The position numbers and the translations under genes were made by a program. A stretch of DNA of 29,522 bases from DASQHY01 sp035602605 (lineage in GTDB: Bacteria; Acidobacteriota; Terriglobia; Acidiferrales; UBA7541). Below, one piece after another: positions 1-6,889 of this stretch (its first letter is position 1; the number at the start of each line of letters is the position of its first letter). The DNA is taken from NCBI GenBank assembly GCA_035602605.1, contig DATNLZ010000003.1:1-29522 (forward strand), written 5' to 3'. The notes beneath the pieces are model-generated. The model was not told the origin of the DNA. It did no database searches and worked only from the letters and a program-made list of their open reading frames with translations.

Positions 1-1
1 G

Positions 2-226
2 ACTTCCAGCTCTTGGCTGAACCTGGTCGAACGTTGGTTTCGTGATCTGACCCAGCAACGCATCCGACGTGGCAGCTTTCACGCTGTCCAGGAATTGGTG
101 ACCACCATCAAAGAGTACATAGAAAACCACAACCAGAAGCCTCAAGTATTCGTCTGGAGTGCTCCGGTTGAGGGCATCCTGAGCAAGATCGCCAAATGTA
201 AAGAAGCGTTAGACGCAGTACACTAG
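2..226 (+). pseudogene. IS630-family transposase, C-terminal end only
   Basis: An open frame enters from the left edge and ends at TAG (224-226), giving 74 residues. It contains the typical end of an IS630/Tc1-mariner-type DDE transposase: the block SSSWLNLVERWFRDL, then RIRRG, an alpha-helical stretch with EYIENHN, and a VWSAP motif. The Glu in NLVERWF matches the last acidic residue of the DDE catalytic triad. The rest of the gene lies outside the window, so it cannot be said whether the element is intact. Immediately downstream I could not identify an inverted repeat end with confidence. The family assignment is firm because this C-terminal motif order is characteristic of IS630 transposases. 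Confidence 0.85.
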
Positions 227-231
227 CTGCC

Positions 232-531
232 TTGTTGCGTCCTAGCCAAATCATTCGCTACCTCACTCTTTGTCGCGTAGCAAACTACCGAAGCTCTCCC
301 TCATTCTCAATAAGCTTTCCGGGTCTCGAAGAATTGGATGGTATCTCCCAGCGTGCGGCCAGGGACGCTAACATTAAGTTGCAAGAGTACGGACTGATAT
401 GTGTAGCGAAGACCCGGCCATTCACTTATACGCTCAATTCTCCGGCCTTCTGGGGGGATGTTGGAGCCATCAAGCCAGTTTTTAAGCAGGCGCTCTCCCT
501 TCGGGTGCAGCGAGAATGGATCAGCCATTAG
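232..531 (+). pseudogene. Possible remnant of a winged-helix protein next to the IS630 end
   Basis: A 99-codon open frame with a TTG start lies 5 bp after the transposase stop. Its middle part (GISQRAARDANIKLQEYGLI followed by a TRPFTYTL strand) has the look of a recognition helix plus wing: small residues, an R/A-rich helix, then 'L-x-E-x-G-L-I'. The first 30 residues look unlike protein-coding sequence. It may be the 3' part of a gene cut by the insertion sequence, or a chance frame. No ribosome binding site supports the start. I do not recognise a family. Confidence 0.22.
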
Positions 532-1385
532 GACTTGCGCGTGGTTTGGAGCTGCCCGTTATGTGCTGTTAATGCGCTGCTGTGAGCCACTGGCTCAGCC
601 GCTTGGGTGCCCTTTAAGCTAGCTCTCTGGACCCCAAAAGAGCGGTCCTTCCGTTGCTTCAACGTTGTTCTGAACGGGTCATCCGGCTTGGGCGCGCCCG
701 GGAAGATTTCGCCAGCTTTACCCGGTTTTCCCGCGTCGGCACAAGTTGGCTCTTGTCTTGGGCATCGTTTCGGGGCTGTTTCCATGCTGTTAGCAGCGTA
801 ATTTTTGCGGCCAAATTGTCCGGGTTGCGTGGGATGCTCGCTCTTTTTCCAGGCTGATACTCGCCTGTTAGCACGCTGAACCCGCCACGTTCTAGGTGAC
901 CGGGGTCCACACGTTGGATTCACTTGAGATTGTGAGCCAATAATAAGAGAAGAAAACCTAGAAAGAGAGAAGAGAGAATCCTAAGAGAGAAGTATTTAGG
1001 CCGCAAATGAACGCATATAAAAGACTTGCTAGACCCAATGCAGCAAAATTTGCCGGTTTGAGTAGCAAATATTGCCGGATTGCCCGCACGCGTTGCGGGC
1101 CGATTCGAGGTGCCCCGCCGGGCGCAGGAGTAAAGACAGTGACGGCGACTGTTCCGGTTGCGACAAATGTCACTCGAAGAAATCTGAGCAGTAAGCTGGG
1201 TGCTGCTCACAAAATTTGTCGGCTTGGCGGTGCCGTTCCCAGCGCACGACCGAGCTGGACACAAGATTTCGAACCAAGCACTGTCAAAGTGAAGCCCTCC
1301 CGGTGTGGTGCTGGTTGGCGAGAGACTGTTGATCGTAGAAATCGTAGGACTGGTTCCGCTCGGAACTGTTGACGCTCCCCGGAGC
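532..1385. other. About 850 bp without a supportable gene
   Basis: Open frames exist on both strands here, but none has a convincing ribosome site, a recognisable domain or natural-looking composition. The stretch holds a purine-rich run (GAGA/AGAGAGAAG type) around 945-985 and the palindromic repeat described at 1055-1102. Otherwise I see nothing. Confidence 0.5.
1055..1102 (+). repeat. REP-like palindromic repeat, copy A
   Basis: This 48-bp segment has a second, diverged copy at 4321-4369. It contains a short palindrome (GCAAATATTGC) and, 9 bp later, a GC hairpin GCCCGCA-CGCGT-TGCGGGC with a perfect 7-bp stem. The two copies align along their whole length with small indels. The function is unknown; it resembles repetitive extragenic palindromes or an insertion-element end. 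Confidence 0.5.
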
Positions 1386-1460
1386 CTAGCCGCAAATGCT
1401 CGCGCCGATAGCCACGGCCATTAGCACTCCGATGGGTACAAACTTGAGAAGGTTCCTCAT
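1386..1460 (-). CDS. Possible 24-residue hydrophobic peptide
   Basis: On the minus strand an ATG (1458-1460) opens a 24-codon frame, MRNLLKFVPIGVLMAVAIGA followed by SICG and a stop. The peptide would be one short membrane helix with basic residues at the N-terminus, like a tiny membrane protein or lipoprotein-type leader. A weak GAGGGCG lies about 4 bp upstream. It sits about 100 bp downstream of the secreted protein gene on the same strand, with a 7-bp hairpin between them. Such a short frame can arise by chance, so this is only a candidate. Confidence 0.2.
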   Translation of the reverse strand: MRNLLKFVPIGVLMAVAIGASICG

Positions 1461-1476
1461 GACGCCCTCGTGAGTT

Positions 1477-1497
1477 TCGCGCTTTGAAATAGCGCGA
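1477..1497. other. Stem-loop between secreted-protein gene and small ORF
   Basis: TCGCGCT and AGCGCGA form a perfect 7-bp inverted repeat around a 7-nt loop (TTGAAAT). No T-tract follows on either strand, so it is not a classical intrinsic terminator. It may act as an RNA processing or stability element downstream of the minus-strand gene ending at 1559. Confidence 0.35.
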
Positions 1498-1558
1498 GCG
1501 AATTGAGCTTCGTGCAAGCTGGCTTGCGTATCGCTATTCTTTATGATCCCGATGACTG

Positions 1559-2041
1559 CTAATCTTCATTAATCCTCCTGAACACTGCGATGACGCTGTT
1601 GCCGGGTGCCAGGCTGATGCCGAAAATTTCTTTGCCTCCATCGACGACCACAAAGTGACCCGCAACGCTGCCGTCAAAGTTCAGAAACCTGCCCGCACAG
1701 TCGGGATCTACTTCGTAGGGACCGTCAAGCGCGGGATCGGCGAAAAGATCCCGCACGGTTACTCCGTTTCGACGTATGGTCTGGCGTGCGGGGCTATGAG
1801 CACCGGTACCGTCAAACGTTTCAAGCCCCACGGCGGCGAGGGGACCCACACCGGTCGTGCCGGTCCTGTAGAACCCGTAGGTACCTTTCAGGGTGGCATT
1901 TGAGCAGCTTTCGTGCCGGTCGGTTTCCTGCGCGTGCACTTTGGGCACGATGCCTGACTGGTGCCCCTGGAAAAGTGAGAGGCCGACTAGCAGTGTGGCC
2001 GTTAATCCGGCGAGAACTATCAAGCTAACTGTCCGTATCAT
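1559..2041 (-). CDS. Small secreted protein of unknown function
   Basis: The gene encodes about 160 residues. I chose the ATG at 2039-2041 because AAGGAGGAGG sits directly before it. An earlier ATG is in frame but would add charged residues before the signal. The start MIRTVSLIVLAGLTATLLVG is a clear signal peptide, with likely cleavage after VHAQ near residue 35. The mature part begins with a Cys-rich turn (SCSNATLKGTYGFYRTG) and has beta-strand-like Gly/Asp repeats (GLETFDGTGAH, NFDGSVAGHFVVVDGG). This resembles the repetitive secreted hypothetical proteins common in Acidobacteriota, in which each module carries an 'FDG' strand. Two Cys in the mature part (SCSN and PDCAG) could form a disulfide. 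I cannot name a function. Confidence 0.75.
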   Translation of the reverse strand: MIRTVSLIVLAGLTATLLVGLSLFQGHQSGIVPKVHAQETDRHESCSNATLKGTYGFYRTGTTGVGPLAAVGLETFDGTGAHSPARQTIRRNGVTVRDLFADPALDGPYEVDPDCAGRFLNFDGSVAGHFVVVDGGKEIFGISLAPGNSVIAVFRRINED

Positions 2042-2237
2042 GTTCCTCCTCCTTATCTTCTCGGTCATTCCATTTCTCCTTTTCTTTTCTAAGAGCACTG
2101 TGCTCGGGCCTCGCCCACAATACGGGTGACTGCAACCATAGTTTCCGTTGTGCATGCCGTCAACCGACCTGTTCCTGACGCCCTAGGGGCTGCATTACAA
2201 GTGACTTACGCTGCCCTCTGGCGGGAACCTGACCCCT

Positions 2238-4193
2238 GTGATAAACTTCGCTCAGTCCCTTCTGGCAATGCCAGCGCAAGACACCAGCCCGAAACTTGTT
2301 CAGTTCGGGGCTTTCGAGCTCGACCTGCATCGTGGCGAATTGCGCAAGCAGGGCGTCAAAGTCAAGCTGCAGGGACAGTCGCTCAAGGTCCTGCAAATCT
2401 TGGTCGATAATCCTGGCGAGATCATCAGCCGGGAGCAGTTACGCTCTCACGTCTGGCCCGCCAATACCTTCGTCGAATTTGATCAAAGTCTGTATAGCGC
2501 CATGGCCCGATTGCGCGACGCCTTGGGCGATACTTCGGAGAGCCCACGGTTTGTCGAGACAGTAGCCCGTCGCGGATATCGGTTCATCGCTCCCGTCGCC
2601 GTGCCGACCTTCTCTACCAACTCTCCCAATGGCGATATCCGCCCTCAGACTGAACTGGACAGCCGAGCCCCTCAGCTAGTTGCTTTTCGCCGACTTGTAA
2701 CCAGCTTGCTGGCGGGCTTGGTCGGTGGCGCCCTTCTGCTGGCCGTCGTTCTTGTTTTCGATCTGCTCGGCGCTCGGTCTTGGTTGTACAGCCGCACTCA
2801 CCCGATCCGTTCCATCGCCGTGCTGCCGCTTGAGAATCTCAGCGGCGACCCTTCCCAGGAGTATTTTGCTGATGGGATGACCGAGGCGCTGATCACCGAC
2901 CTGGGCAAGATCGGCGAACTGCGGGTGATCTCGCGCACCTCGGCCATGCACTACAAGGGTACTCACAAGACGCTACCCGAGATTGCGCGGGAACTGAACG
3001 TGGACGCGGTGGTGGAAGGAGCGGTGCTGCGGTCAGGCAACCAGGTGCGGATCAAAGCCCGGTTGGTGCAAGCAGCGAGCGAACGGCACCTGTGGGCGGA
3101 GAGTTACGAGCGCGACCTGCGGGACGTATTGGCCCTGCAGGATGAAGTGGCTCGCAGCATCGCCAACGAGATCAAGATCAAGTTGACGCCCCAGGAGCAG
3201 GCTCGACTGTCAAGCGGGCGCCCAGTTGACCCCGAAGCGCACGAAGCCTATCTCAGGGGCCGCTACGAGTTGAACAAGTGGACTGAGGAAGGTCTGAAGA
3301 AGAGTGTCGATTACTTCGAACGCGCCATTCAGAAAGACCCAGCTTACGCACAGGCTTGGGCCGGCTTGTCCGATACTTACCAGTTTCTGAGCCTTTGGGA
3401 CTCTTGGCCCGCGGGGGTGGCCATTCCGAAAGCGAAGGCTGCGGCTCTCAAAGCGGTCGATCTTGACGACACACTCTCCGACGCCCACGTCGCCCTCTCA
3501 GGCGTGCTATGGCCTCACGAACGGTCCTGGTCTGCTGCAGAAAACGAGGTGCAGCGAGCCATTGCCCTTAACCCCAACAACGCCTGGGCCCACCAGTCTT
3601 ACGGCTATCAGCTCTCCTCTGTGGCCCGGTTCGACGAGGCCATTGCCGAAATGAAACGTGCGCTGGACCTCGACCCACTCGCTCCGAACAAGCACCAATC
3701 TTTGGCGGCCACGTTATATAGAGCTGGTCGTTACGACGAGGCGCTTCAACATTTCCGTGAAGTACCTGACCCTGACGCAAACTCGGAGCGACGTCATCGT
3801 TACATAGCTGCAATTTACGAGCGGAAGGAGATGCCAAAAGAAGCCATCGCCGAATTACTGACGGCACTGAGATTTGCTGGTGAGAAGGATCTTGCCGAAC
3901 AAGTGGAGCGAAAGTATGTCTCGTCCGGCTACTTCGAGGCCAAGAAGGCCTTTCTATGGGACGATATCCAAGAGAAACAAAAAAAGAGGGCGAGAAACGG
4001 TTTTGGCCAGGCGGGCTCGATTGCGGCTGACTATGCCTTGCTCGGGGAAAAGAACAAAGCATTTGAGTGGCTCGATAAAGCCTTTCGGGAGGGAGGCATC
4101 TCCTGGGATATCAAAGTGAACGACAGATTCGAGGCTCTCCGGTCTGACCCGCGGTTTCAGGACCTGCTACGCCGCATGGACCTCCCACCATAG
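2238..4193 (+). CDS. Membrane winged-helix regulator with TolB-like and TPR domains
   Basis: This is a 651-residue CadC-like one-component regulator. Residues about 20-120 form an OmpR/PhoB-type winged helix (FGAFELDLHRGELRKQG, then the recognition-helix region and the wing RRGYRFIAPV). One transmembrane helix follows at about 151-178 (LLAGLVGGALLLAVVLVFDL). Residues about 192-295 form a TolB/FlgO-like extracytoplasmic module (SIAVLPLENLSGDPSQEYFA, NVDAVVEGAVLRSG). From about residue 330 to the end there are tetratricopeptide repeats (AYAQAWAGLSDTY, PNNAWAHQSYGYQL, GRYDEALQHF). The architecture suggests sensing at or outside the membrane and direct DNA binding in the cytoplasm; target genes cannot be read from the sequence. 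The longest start is GTG (2238); ATG at 2268 is an alternative, and neither has a strong ribosome site. Confidence 0.9.
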   Translation: MINFAQSLLAMPAQDTSPKLVQFGAFELDLHRGELRKQGVKVKLQGQSLKVLQILVDNPGEIISREQLRSHVWPANTFVEFDQSLYSAMARLRDALGDTSESPRFVETVARRGYRFIAPVAVPTFSTNSPNGDIRPQTELDSRAPQLVAFRRLVTSLLAGLVGGALLLAVVLVFDLLGARSWLYSRTHPIRSIAVLPLENLSGDPSQEYFADGMTEALITDLGKIGELRVISRTSAMHYKGTHKTLPEIARELNVDAVVEGAVLRSGNQVRIKARLVQAASERHLWAESYERDLRDVLALQDEVARSIANEIKIKLTPQEQARLSSGRPVDPEAHEAYLRGRYELNKWTEEGLKKSVDYFERAIQKDPAYAQAWAGLSDTYQFLSLWDSWPAGVAIPKAKAAALKAVDLDDTLSDAHVALSGVLWPHERSWSAAENEVQRAIALNPNNAWAHQSYGYQLSSVARFDEAIAEMKRALDLDPLAPNKHQSLAATLYRAGRYDEALQHFREVPDPDANSERRHRYIAAIYERKEMPKEAIAELLTALRFAGEKDLAEQVERKYVSSGYFEAKKAFLWDDIQEKQKKRARNGFGQAGSIAADYALLGEKNKAFEWLDKAFREGGISWDIKVNDRFEALRSDPRFQDLLRRMDLPP

Positions 4194-4216
4194 GTCGCCC
4201 CACCTCGAAACCATAA

Positions 4217-4333
4217 CAGTTCAGCGTCCCGAACATCAACTTCGGGCCCTTCTTGGGCATTGCTTGCGCGCCGAAATTCTGGGGCAAGTTGTTTGGCGAC
4301 GGCAAGACGGTGATCCGCACGGGCTTTAAGTAG
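4217..4333 (+). pseudogene. Fragment of an Oar-like TonB-dependent receptor
   Basis: Thirty-eight codons read NINFGPFLGIACAPKFWGKL and FGDGKTVIRTGFK before a stop. This is the barrel segment that in acidobacterial Oar-like receptors reads roughly 'NFSPRFGFAWDPFGDGKTVIRGGFG'. No start codon or remaining receptor sequence is found on either side. The piece is therefore a relic, and its last codons overlap the palindromic repeat copy B. It joins directly to other fragments downstream. Confidence 0.7.
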
Positions 4334-4369
4334 CAATATTGCGGGGATTGCCGCCAGCGTTGCGGGCCG
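4321..4369 (+). repeat. REP-like palindromic repeat, copy B
   Basis: This is a diverged copy of the element at 1055-1102: AGTAGCAATATTGC, then GGATTGCCGCC and GCGTTGCGGGCC. The stem is less perfect than in copy A. It overlaps the end of the TonB-receptor fragment, so it may mark the break point. Confidence 0.5.
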
Positions 4370-4433
4370 CAAAAAACTCGTGTCGTGCGGGATTTTCCTA
4401 AATCAATAGCAATTCGGAAAGGGGGAACCGAGG

Positions 4434-4769
4434 ATGGGCGGGTACGGAAGTGGTTCGAGAAGCACACGTAAGCTTACAGTAGAGGACTGTCTGAGCCTGG
4501 ACACTGCTAATTTGTTGAAGTTTGGAATGGTTAAAGGGTCCTACTCCTACATATCAGGCACTTTCTCGTGGAAGAATAGCGCTGAACGAGACGACACACT
4601 GGGTGAGTTACCGCCTTCAGGCGGAGAGCAGCACCGCAAAAACTCTGCACCTCTCTTATCGATGTGGCAGCGCAGAAGAGGGCTTCTCGATAGAAGAGCC
4701 GATACCCCTAGTGACAACTCGGCCCAACTTCGGGGGCGTGCGTTGGTGGTTCATTTGCCCGTTGATAGT
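4434..4769 (+). pseudogene. MGGYGSG-family hypothetical protein, frameshifted and truncated
   Basis: The gene starts with ATG behind a G-rich ribosome site (GGGGGAACCGAGG). It encodes the hallmark N-terminus MGGYGSG, then KLTVEDCLSLDTANL. This matches a widespread uncharacterised bacterial family that normally continues with a VTTRPNFGGVRWWFICP motif and a C-terminal zinc-ribbon-like region. Here the first part (to about 4575-4605) and the VTTRPNFGGVRWWFICPLI part lie in different frames, so there is a +1-type frameshift. After ICPLI the sequence changes abruptly into a permease fragment in yet another frame, so the zinc-ribbon end is lost. The product would be non-functional. The family's function is unknown to me. 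Confidence 0.7.
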
Positions 4770-5080
4770 CAGGGCGCCTTTGGCCTGGCGAAGATCCGTT
4801 TGGGAAAACGTTGCGCGAAGACACTGGGCGCGAATATTCGGTTATCGGAGTAGCGAAGGACGCTCAAGTTTCACATCTTGGTGAGCTCAACACCATATAC
4901 CTCTATTTTCCATCGGGACCACAAGACAACCTACGCACCTATGTGTTGGTTCGCTCTGCAGCAGGCTCCACAGCGACCGCTAAAGACATTCGCGACGCGG
5001 TGCAATCACTCGACGCCAACATGCCCGTGGATGTGACCAAACTTGACGACTACCTCGAAGTCTTGAAACAGCACGGCTGA
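4770..5080 (+). pseudogene. Fragment of an ADOP/MacB-type permease
   Basis: The frame RLWPGEDPFGKTLREDTG, then YSVIGVAKDAQ, IYLYFPSG, YVLVRSAAG and VQSLDANMPVDVTKLDDYL matches the second periplasmic core domain of acidobacterial ADOP permeases. Compare FWPGEDALGKHTRVMEE and VQRVDENLAVYDVRTLENR in the complete ADOP at 10162-12807. Stops lie just upstream, and the permease homology ends before the following membrane helices. It is a roughly 100-codon relic with no start of its own. It borders the MGGYGSG relic at about 4770 without a gap, which suggests illegitimate recombination or an assembly join. Confidence 0.75.
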
Positions 5081-5097
5081 ACGCTCCTGCTTATGAT

Positions 5098-5125
5098 TAC
5101 CACATTTGTGGTATAGTATGACCAC
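5098..5125 (+). promoter_or_regulatory. Promoter with palindromic operator of the MNT-HEPN pair
   Basis: TACCACATTTGTGGTA (5098-5113) is a perfect inverted repeat (7-2-7). It abuts and overlaps a TATAGT -10 hexamer (5112-5117). A further half-site, GACCACA, lies at 5120-5125, just before the ATG at 5126. Transcription from this -10 would start near 5124-5126, which would make the mRNA essentially leaderless; no ribosome site is visible. The -35 region is weak. The position suggests autorepression by the winged-helix N-terminus of the first gene product. This is inference from layout. Confidence 0.6.
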
Positions 5126-5680
5126 ATGCTTGATCTACGCTCCAAGGCGCGCCAGCGGCTTTTGGCCTATTACTTCACGAACCCTGCAGCACGGCTCCAT
5201 CTGCGGGACTTGGCGGAGCGGCTGAGCATTGATCCGTCCAATTTATCGAAAGAGCTAGGGCGTCTGGAGCGCGAAGGCTTGTTTCGGTCGGAAGTGAGTG
5301 GTCGCCAGAAGTATTTTCAGCTCAACCGGGAGTACCCCCTCTTCGATGAAGTTCGCAGCATCGTCTCAAAAACCATCGGTGCAGTGCCCTTGATTGCACA
5401 ATCCCTTAAGAAACTGGAAGGAGTGCAAGAGGCTTATCTGTACGGGTCGTTCGCGCGAAACCAGCAGGACGCCGCGAGTGACATCGATGTCCTCGTGGTT
5501 GGCAACCCAAAAGGCGACGCCCTGGCGGACGCGATGCGCAAACTGGAGCGGCAACTCGGACGCGAAATCAACTACACGGTTCTAGCGCCGAAGGAATTCA
5601 AGTCGCGCCGCGCTCGGAAGGATACCTTCCTGGAAAACGTCTGGCACAATAAGCGGGTTTCGCTTGTTGGTGCCGTATGA
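5126..5680 (+). CDS. HTH-nucleotidyltransferase (MNT) antitoxin-like protein
   Basis: The 184-residue protein has two domains. Residues about 8-70 are a winged helix (LHLRDLAERLSIDPSNLSKE with a wing near SGRQKYFQL). Residues about 95-180 are a minimal nucleotidyltransferase with GSFARNQQDAASDIDVLVVG, where GS (107-108) and DID (119-121) fit the GSx10DxD active-site pattern. Proteins of this kind pair with HEPN-domain proteins. In the characterised MntA-HepT systems the nucleotidyltransferase silences the HEPN RNase by transferring AMP to it. The stop overlaps the next start (ATGA at 5677-5680), so the two genes are translationally coupled. The HTH suggests the protein also regulates its own promoter, where a perfect palindrome lies. 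Antitoxin action is inferred from family and context. Confidence 0.85.
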   Translation: MLDLRSKARQRLLAYYFTNPAARLHLRDLAERLSIDPSNLSKELGRLEREGLFRSEVSGRQKYFQLNREYPLFDEVRSIVSKTIGAVPLIAQSLKKLEGVQEAYLYGSFARNQQDAASDIDVLVVGNPKGDALADAMRKLERQLGREINYTVLAPKEFKSRRARKDTFLENVWHNKRVSLVGAV

Positions 5681-6090
5681 AGAAGCTCAAGCCGCACAAA
5701 GTTGACTGGGCGCAAATTGAACGCTTCCTTGCAAGCGCCGAAAAGAAGCTCACCTCGGCCCATAAGATCCTCGCATTTGATGAAGAAGCCTGCCTCCAGC
5801 AAGCCTACGAAGCCATGCTTAAGGCGTCCCTGGGGTTCATGTTCAGCCATGGCTTTCGCGCGAGGAGCCAACCGGGGCATCATATCGCGATCATTGATTT
5901 CGTTCGGGCGCGTATCGACAAAAAACATGCTGGCTTGCTGACCGTTTTCGACCGTCTCCGGCGGAAGCGAAATATGGCCCTTTATGAGGACACCGGATTC
6001 GTTTCTCACCATGACGCCGAGCAGGCCCTCGAAGCCGCGCGAGACTACTTAGGCGTTGTCCGTGCCGATATCACTGCGCGGAAACCTTGA
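5677..6090 (+). CDS. HEPN-domain protein, probable toxin partner of MNT
   Basis: The 137-residue all-alpha protein starts inside the stop of the nucleotidyltransferase gene. It shows the HEPN pattern: a first helix pair with LASAEKKLTSAHKIL and YEAMLKASLGFMFSHG, and a last conserved helix with LRRKRNMALYED. In RNase-active HepT-type proteins the motif is RX4-6H. Here R98 is followed by N-M-A-L and then Tyr103, so Tyr occupies the usual His position. Other acidic or His residues (HH at 68-69, 111-112) are present. It could be an RNase with a variant active site, or a non-nucleolytic partner of the nucleotidyltransferase. The small overlapping pair strongly suggests a toxin-antitoxin or defence module. 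Confidence 0.8.
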   Translation: MKKLKPHKVDWAQIERFLASAEKKLTSAHKILAFDEEACLQQAYEAMLKASLGFMFSHGFRARSQPGHHIAIIDFVRARIDKKHAGLLTVFDRLRRKRNMALYEDTGFVSHHDAEQALEAARDYLGVVRADITARKP

Positions 6091-6101
6091 CTCGCTCTTA
6101 G

Positions 6102-6121
6102 CTCAAGCCTCGACGCTTGAG
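6102..6121 (+). other. Stem-loop just after the HEPN gene
   Basis: CTCAAGC-CTCGAC-GCTTGAG is a perfect 7-bp stem with a 6-nt loop, 11 bp downstream of the HEPN stop. It is followed by GATTTCG rather than a T-run. It may be a weak or factor-assisted terminator, or an mRNA 3'-end structure. Confidence 0.35.
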
Positions 6122-6258
6122 GATTTCGTAAAACAAAAACAAGAATGGGCGTTACGTTTTCGTGAAAGTTCGCATTCTGGCGGAGAAATGCACGACAGTA
6201 CTCTTCGAAAAATTCGAGAAAACCGACAAGACGACATGTCCTTGCGTTCTCTGAGAAC

Positions 6259-6289
6259 CCGACCGTCTGTTTTTTTCGCAGATGGTCGG
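6259..6289 (+). repeat. Hairpin element shared with 13462-13496 (copy 1)
   Basis: CCGACCGTCTG and CAGATGGTCGG form an 11-bp stem with one mismatch around a T-rich loop (TTTTTTTCG). A homologous hairpin followed by the same AGT-AAG-CAG flank lies 62 bp to the left of tRNA-half repeat copy 3. Here it lies 45 bp to the left of repeat copy 1. It is not followed by a T-tract outside the stem, so it is not a standard terminator. Confidence 0.55.
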
Positions 6290-6334
6290 AGTGAAGCGCA
6301 GTTTTTCTAATTCATTTAAATCGAACCTAAAGGT

Positions 6335-6477
6335 GATGGCGCGCCCGGGGAGATTCGAACTCCCGACCCCCTGCTTCGAAGGTGTGCAGTACAAAACTCT
6401 AAGTGCCGCTTCTGGTGTCGCTTACGAGGGAACGCGTCACTTATCCCGCTCTTGAACTGGACCGAAGTTGGACTGAA
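6335..6477 (-). repeat. tRNA-Arg(UCG) 3'-half/att-like repeat, copy 1
   Basis: Read on the minus strand, 6337-6380 is the 3' half of a tRNA: anticodon loop CTTCGAA (UCG anticodon), 5-nt variable loop, T-stem GGGAG/CTCCC around TTCGAAT, acceptor strand CGGGCGC, G73 and encoded CCA. No 5' tRNA half is attached. To the right of the anticodon loop lies a 95-bp arm (6383-6477) that recurs almost unchanged in copies 2 and 3 (4 differences from copy 2 by eye). A displaced tRNA 3' half next to element-specific DNA is the classic signature of tyrosine-recombinase integration with crossover in the anticodon loop. No integrase gene is present nearby. Confidence 0.75.
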
Positions 6478-6834
6478 CGGGTGGGATGAACCCCTATAGT
6501 GAGACAAAAAATTGACAAAGTGTGCACATCCGGCGTGTCTCAATTCAAGGCTTCAACAGGACGATAATCTAGCAACCGAAATTCCGACACCTTAGTGGAC
6601 GGAGACCAAAAATCACCCACTGCAGAGCCCTGGTTGGGTCGAGGCACAGGGGAAGAACCAGACCGACGACCGGTTCCTCTATCCTTATATACCGATAGTA
6701 CGAACAAACGTTGAAATATATTTATTTTACGAATTCGTGTCGTGGTTATTAGAAGAAGCGTAGGCAAATACAAAGCCCGATCCAATCGAGAGTACAATTC
6801 CGTTCATGGATTGGTAGGGTGCTCATTCCATACC
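6478..6834. other. Gene-free stretch inside the first tRNA-bounded segment
   Basis: No convincing gene is seen. Just after the arm, GGGATGAACCCCTATAGTGA resembles the sequence following repeat copy 3. A 21-bp sequence at 6672-6692 recurs exactly at 9898-9918, immediately after repeat copy 2. An A/T-rich patch lies at about 6712-6735. Confidence 0.45.
6672..6692 (+). repeat. 21-bp direct repeat, copy 1
   Basis: An exact 21-bp match to 9898-9918 (begins GGTTCCTC, ends TATATAC). In the second segment it follows the conserved arm after only 8 bp; here it follows after about 195 bp. It supports a common origin of the left ends of the two tRNA-bounded segments. Confidence 0.55.
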
Positions 6835-6863
6835 TTGACTTGCTTGAGCACTCGTCTTAATGT
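6835..6863 (+). promoter_or_regulatory. Candidate sigma70-type promoter of the kinase gene
   Basis: TTGACT (6835-6840), a 17-bp spacer and TAATGT (6858-6863) lie 27 bp before the proposed ATG of the kinase gene at 6890. The hexamers and the spacing fit a housekeeping promoter. Confidence 0.5.
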
Positions 6864-6889
6864 CCCGTTCACGTGCAGGCTTCCGCTAA

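Noticed and set aside
528..923. 131-codon minus-strand open frame
   Set aside because: Its composition is basic and Pro/Thr-rich without structure, it has no family resemblance, and overlapping open frames on the other strand look equally random.
6259..6289. Intrinsic terminator for the HEPN gene
   Set aside because: The T-run is in the loop, not after the stem. In neither direction does a T-tract follow the hairpin.
6335..6477. A complete tRNA gene at the tRNA-like repeats
   Set aside because: Only the half from the anticodon loop to CCA is present in all three copies. The sequence on the other side cannot form the D-arm, the acceptor 5' strand or the anticodon stem.
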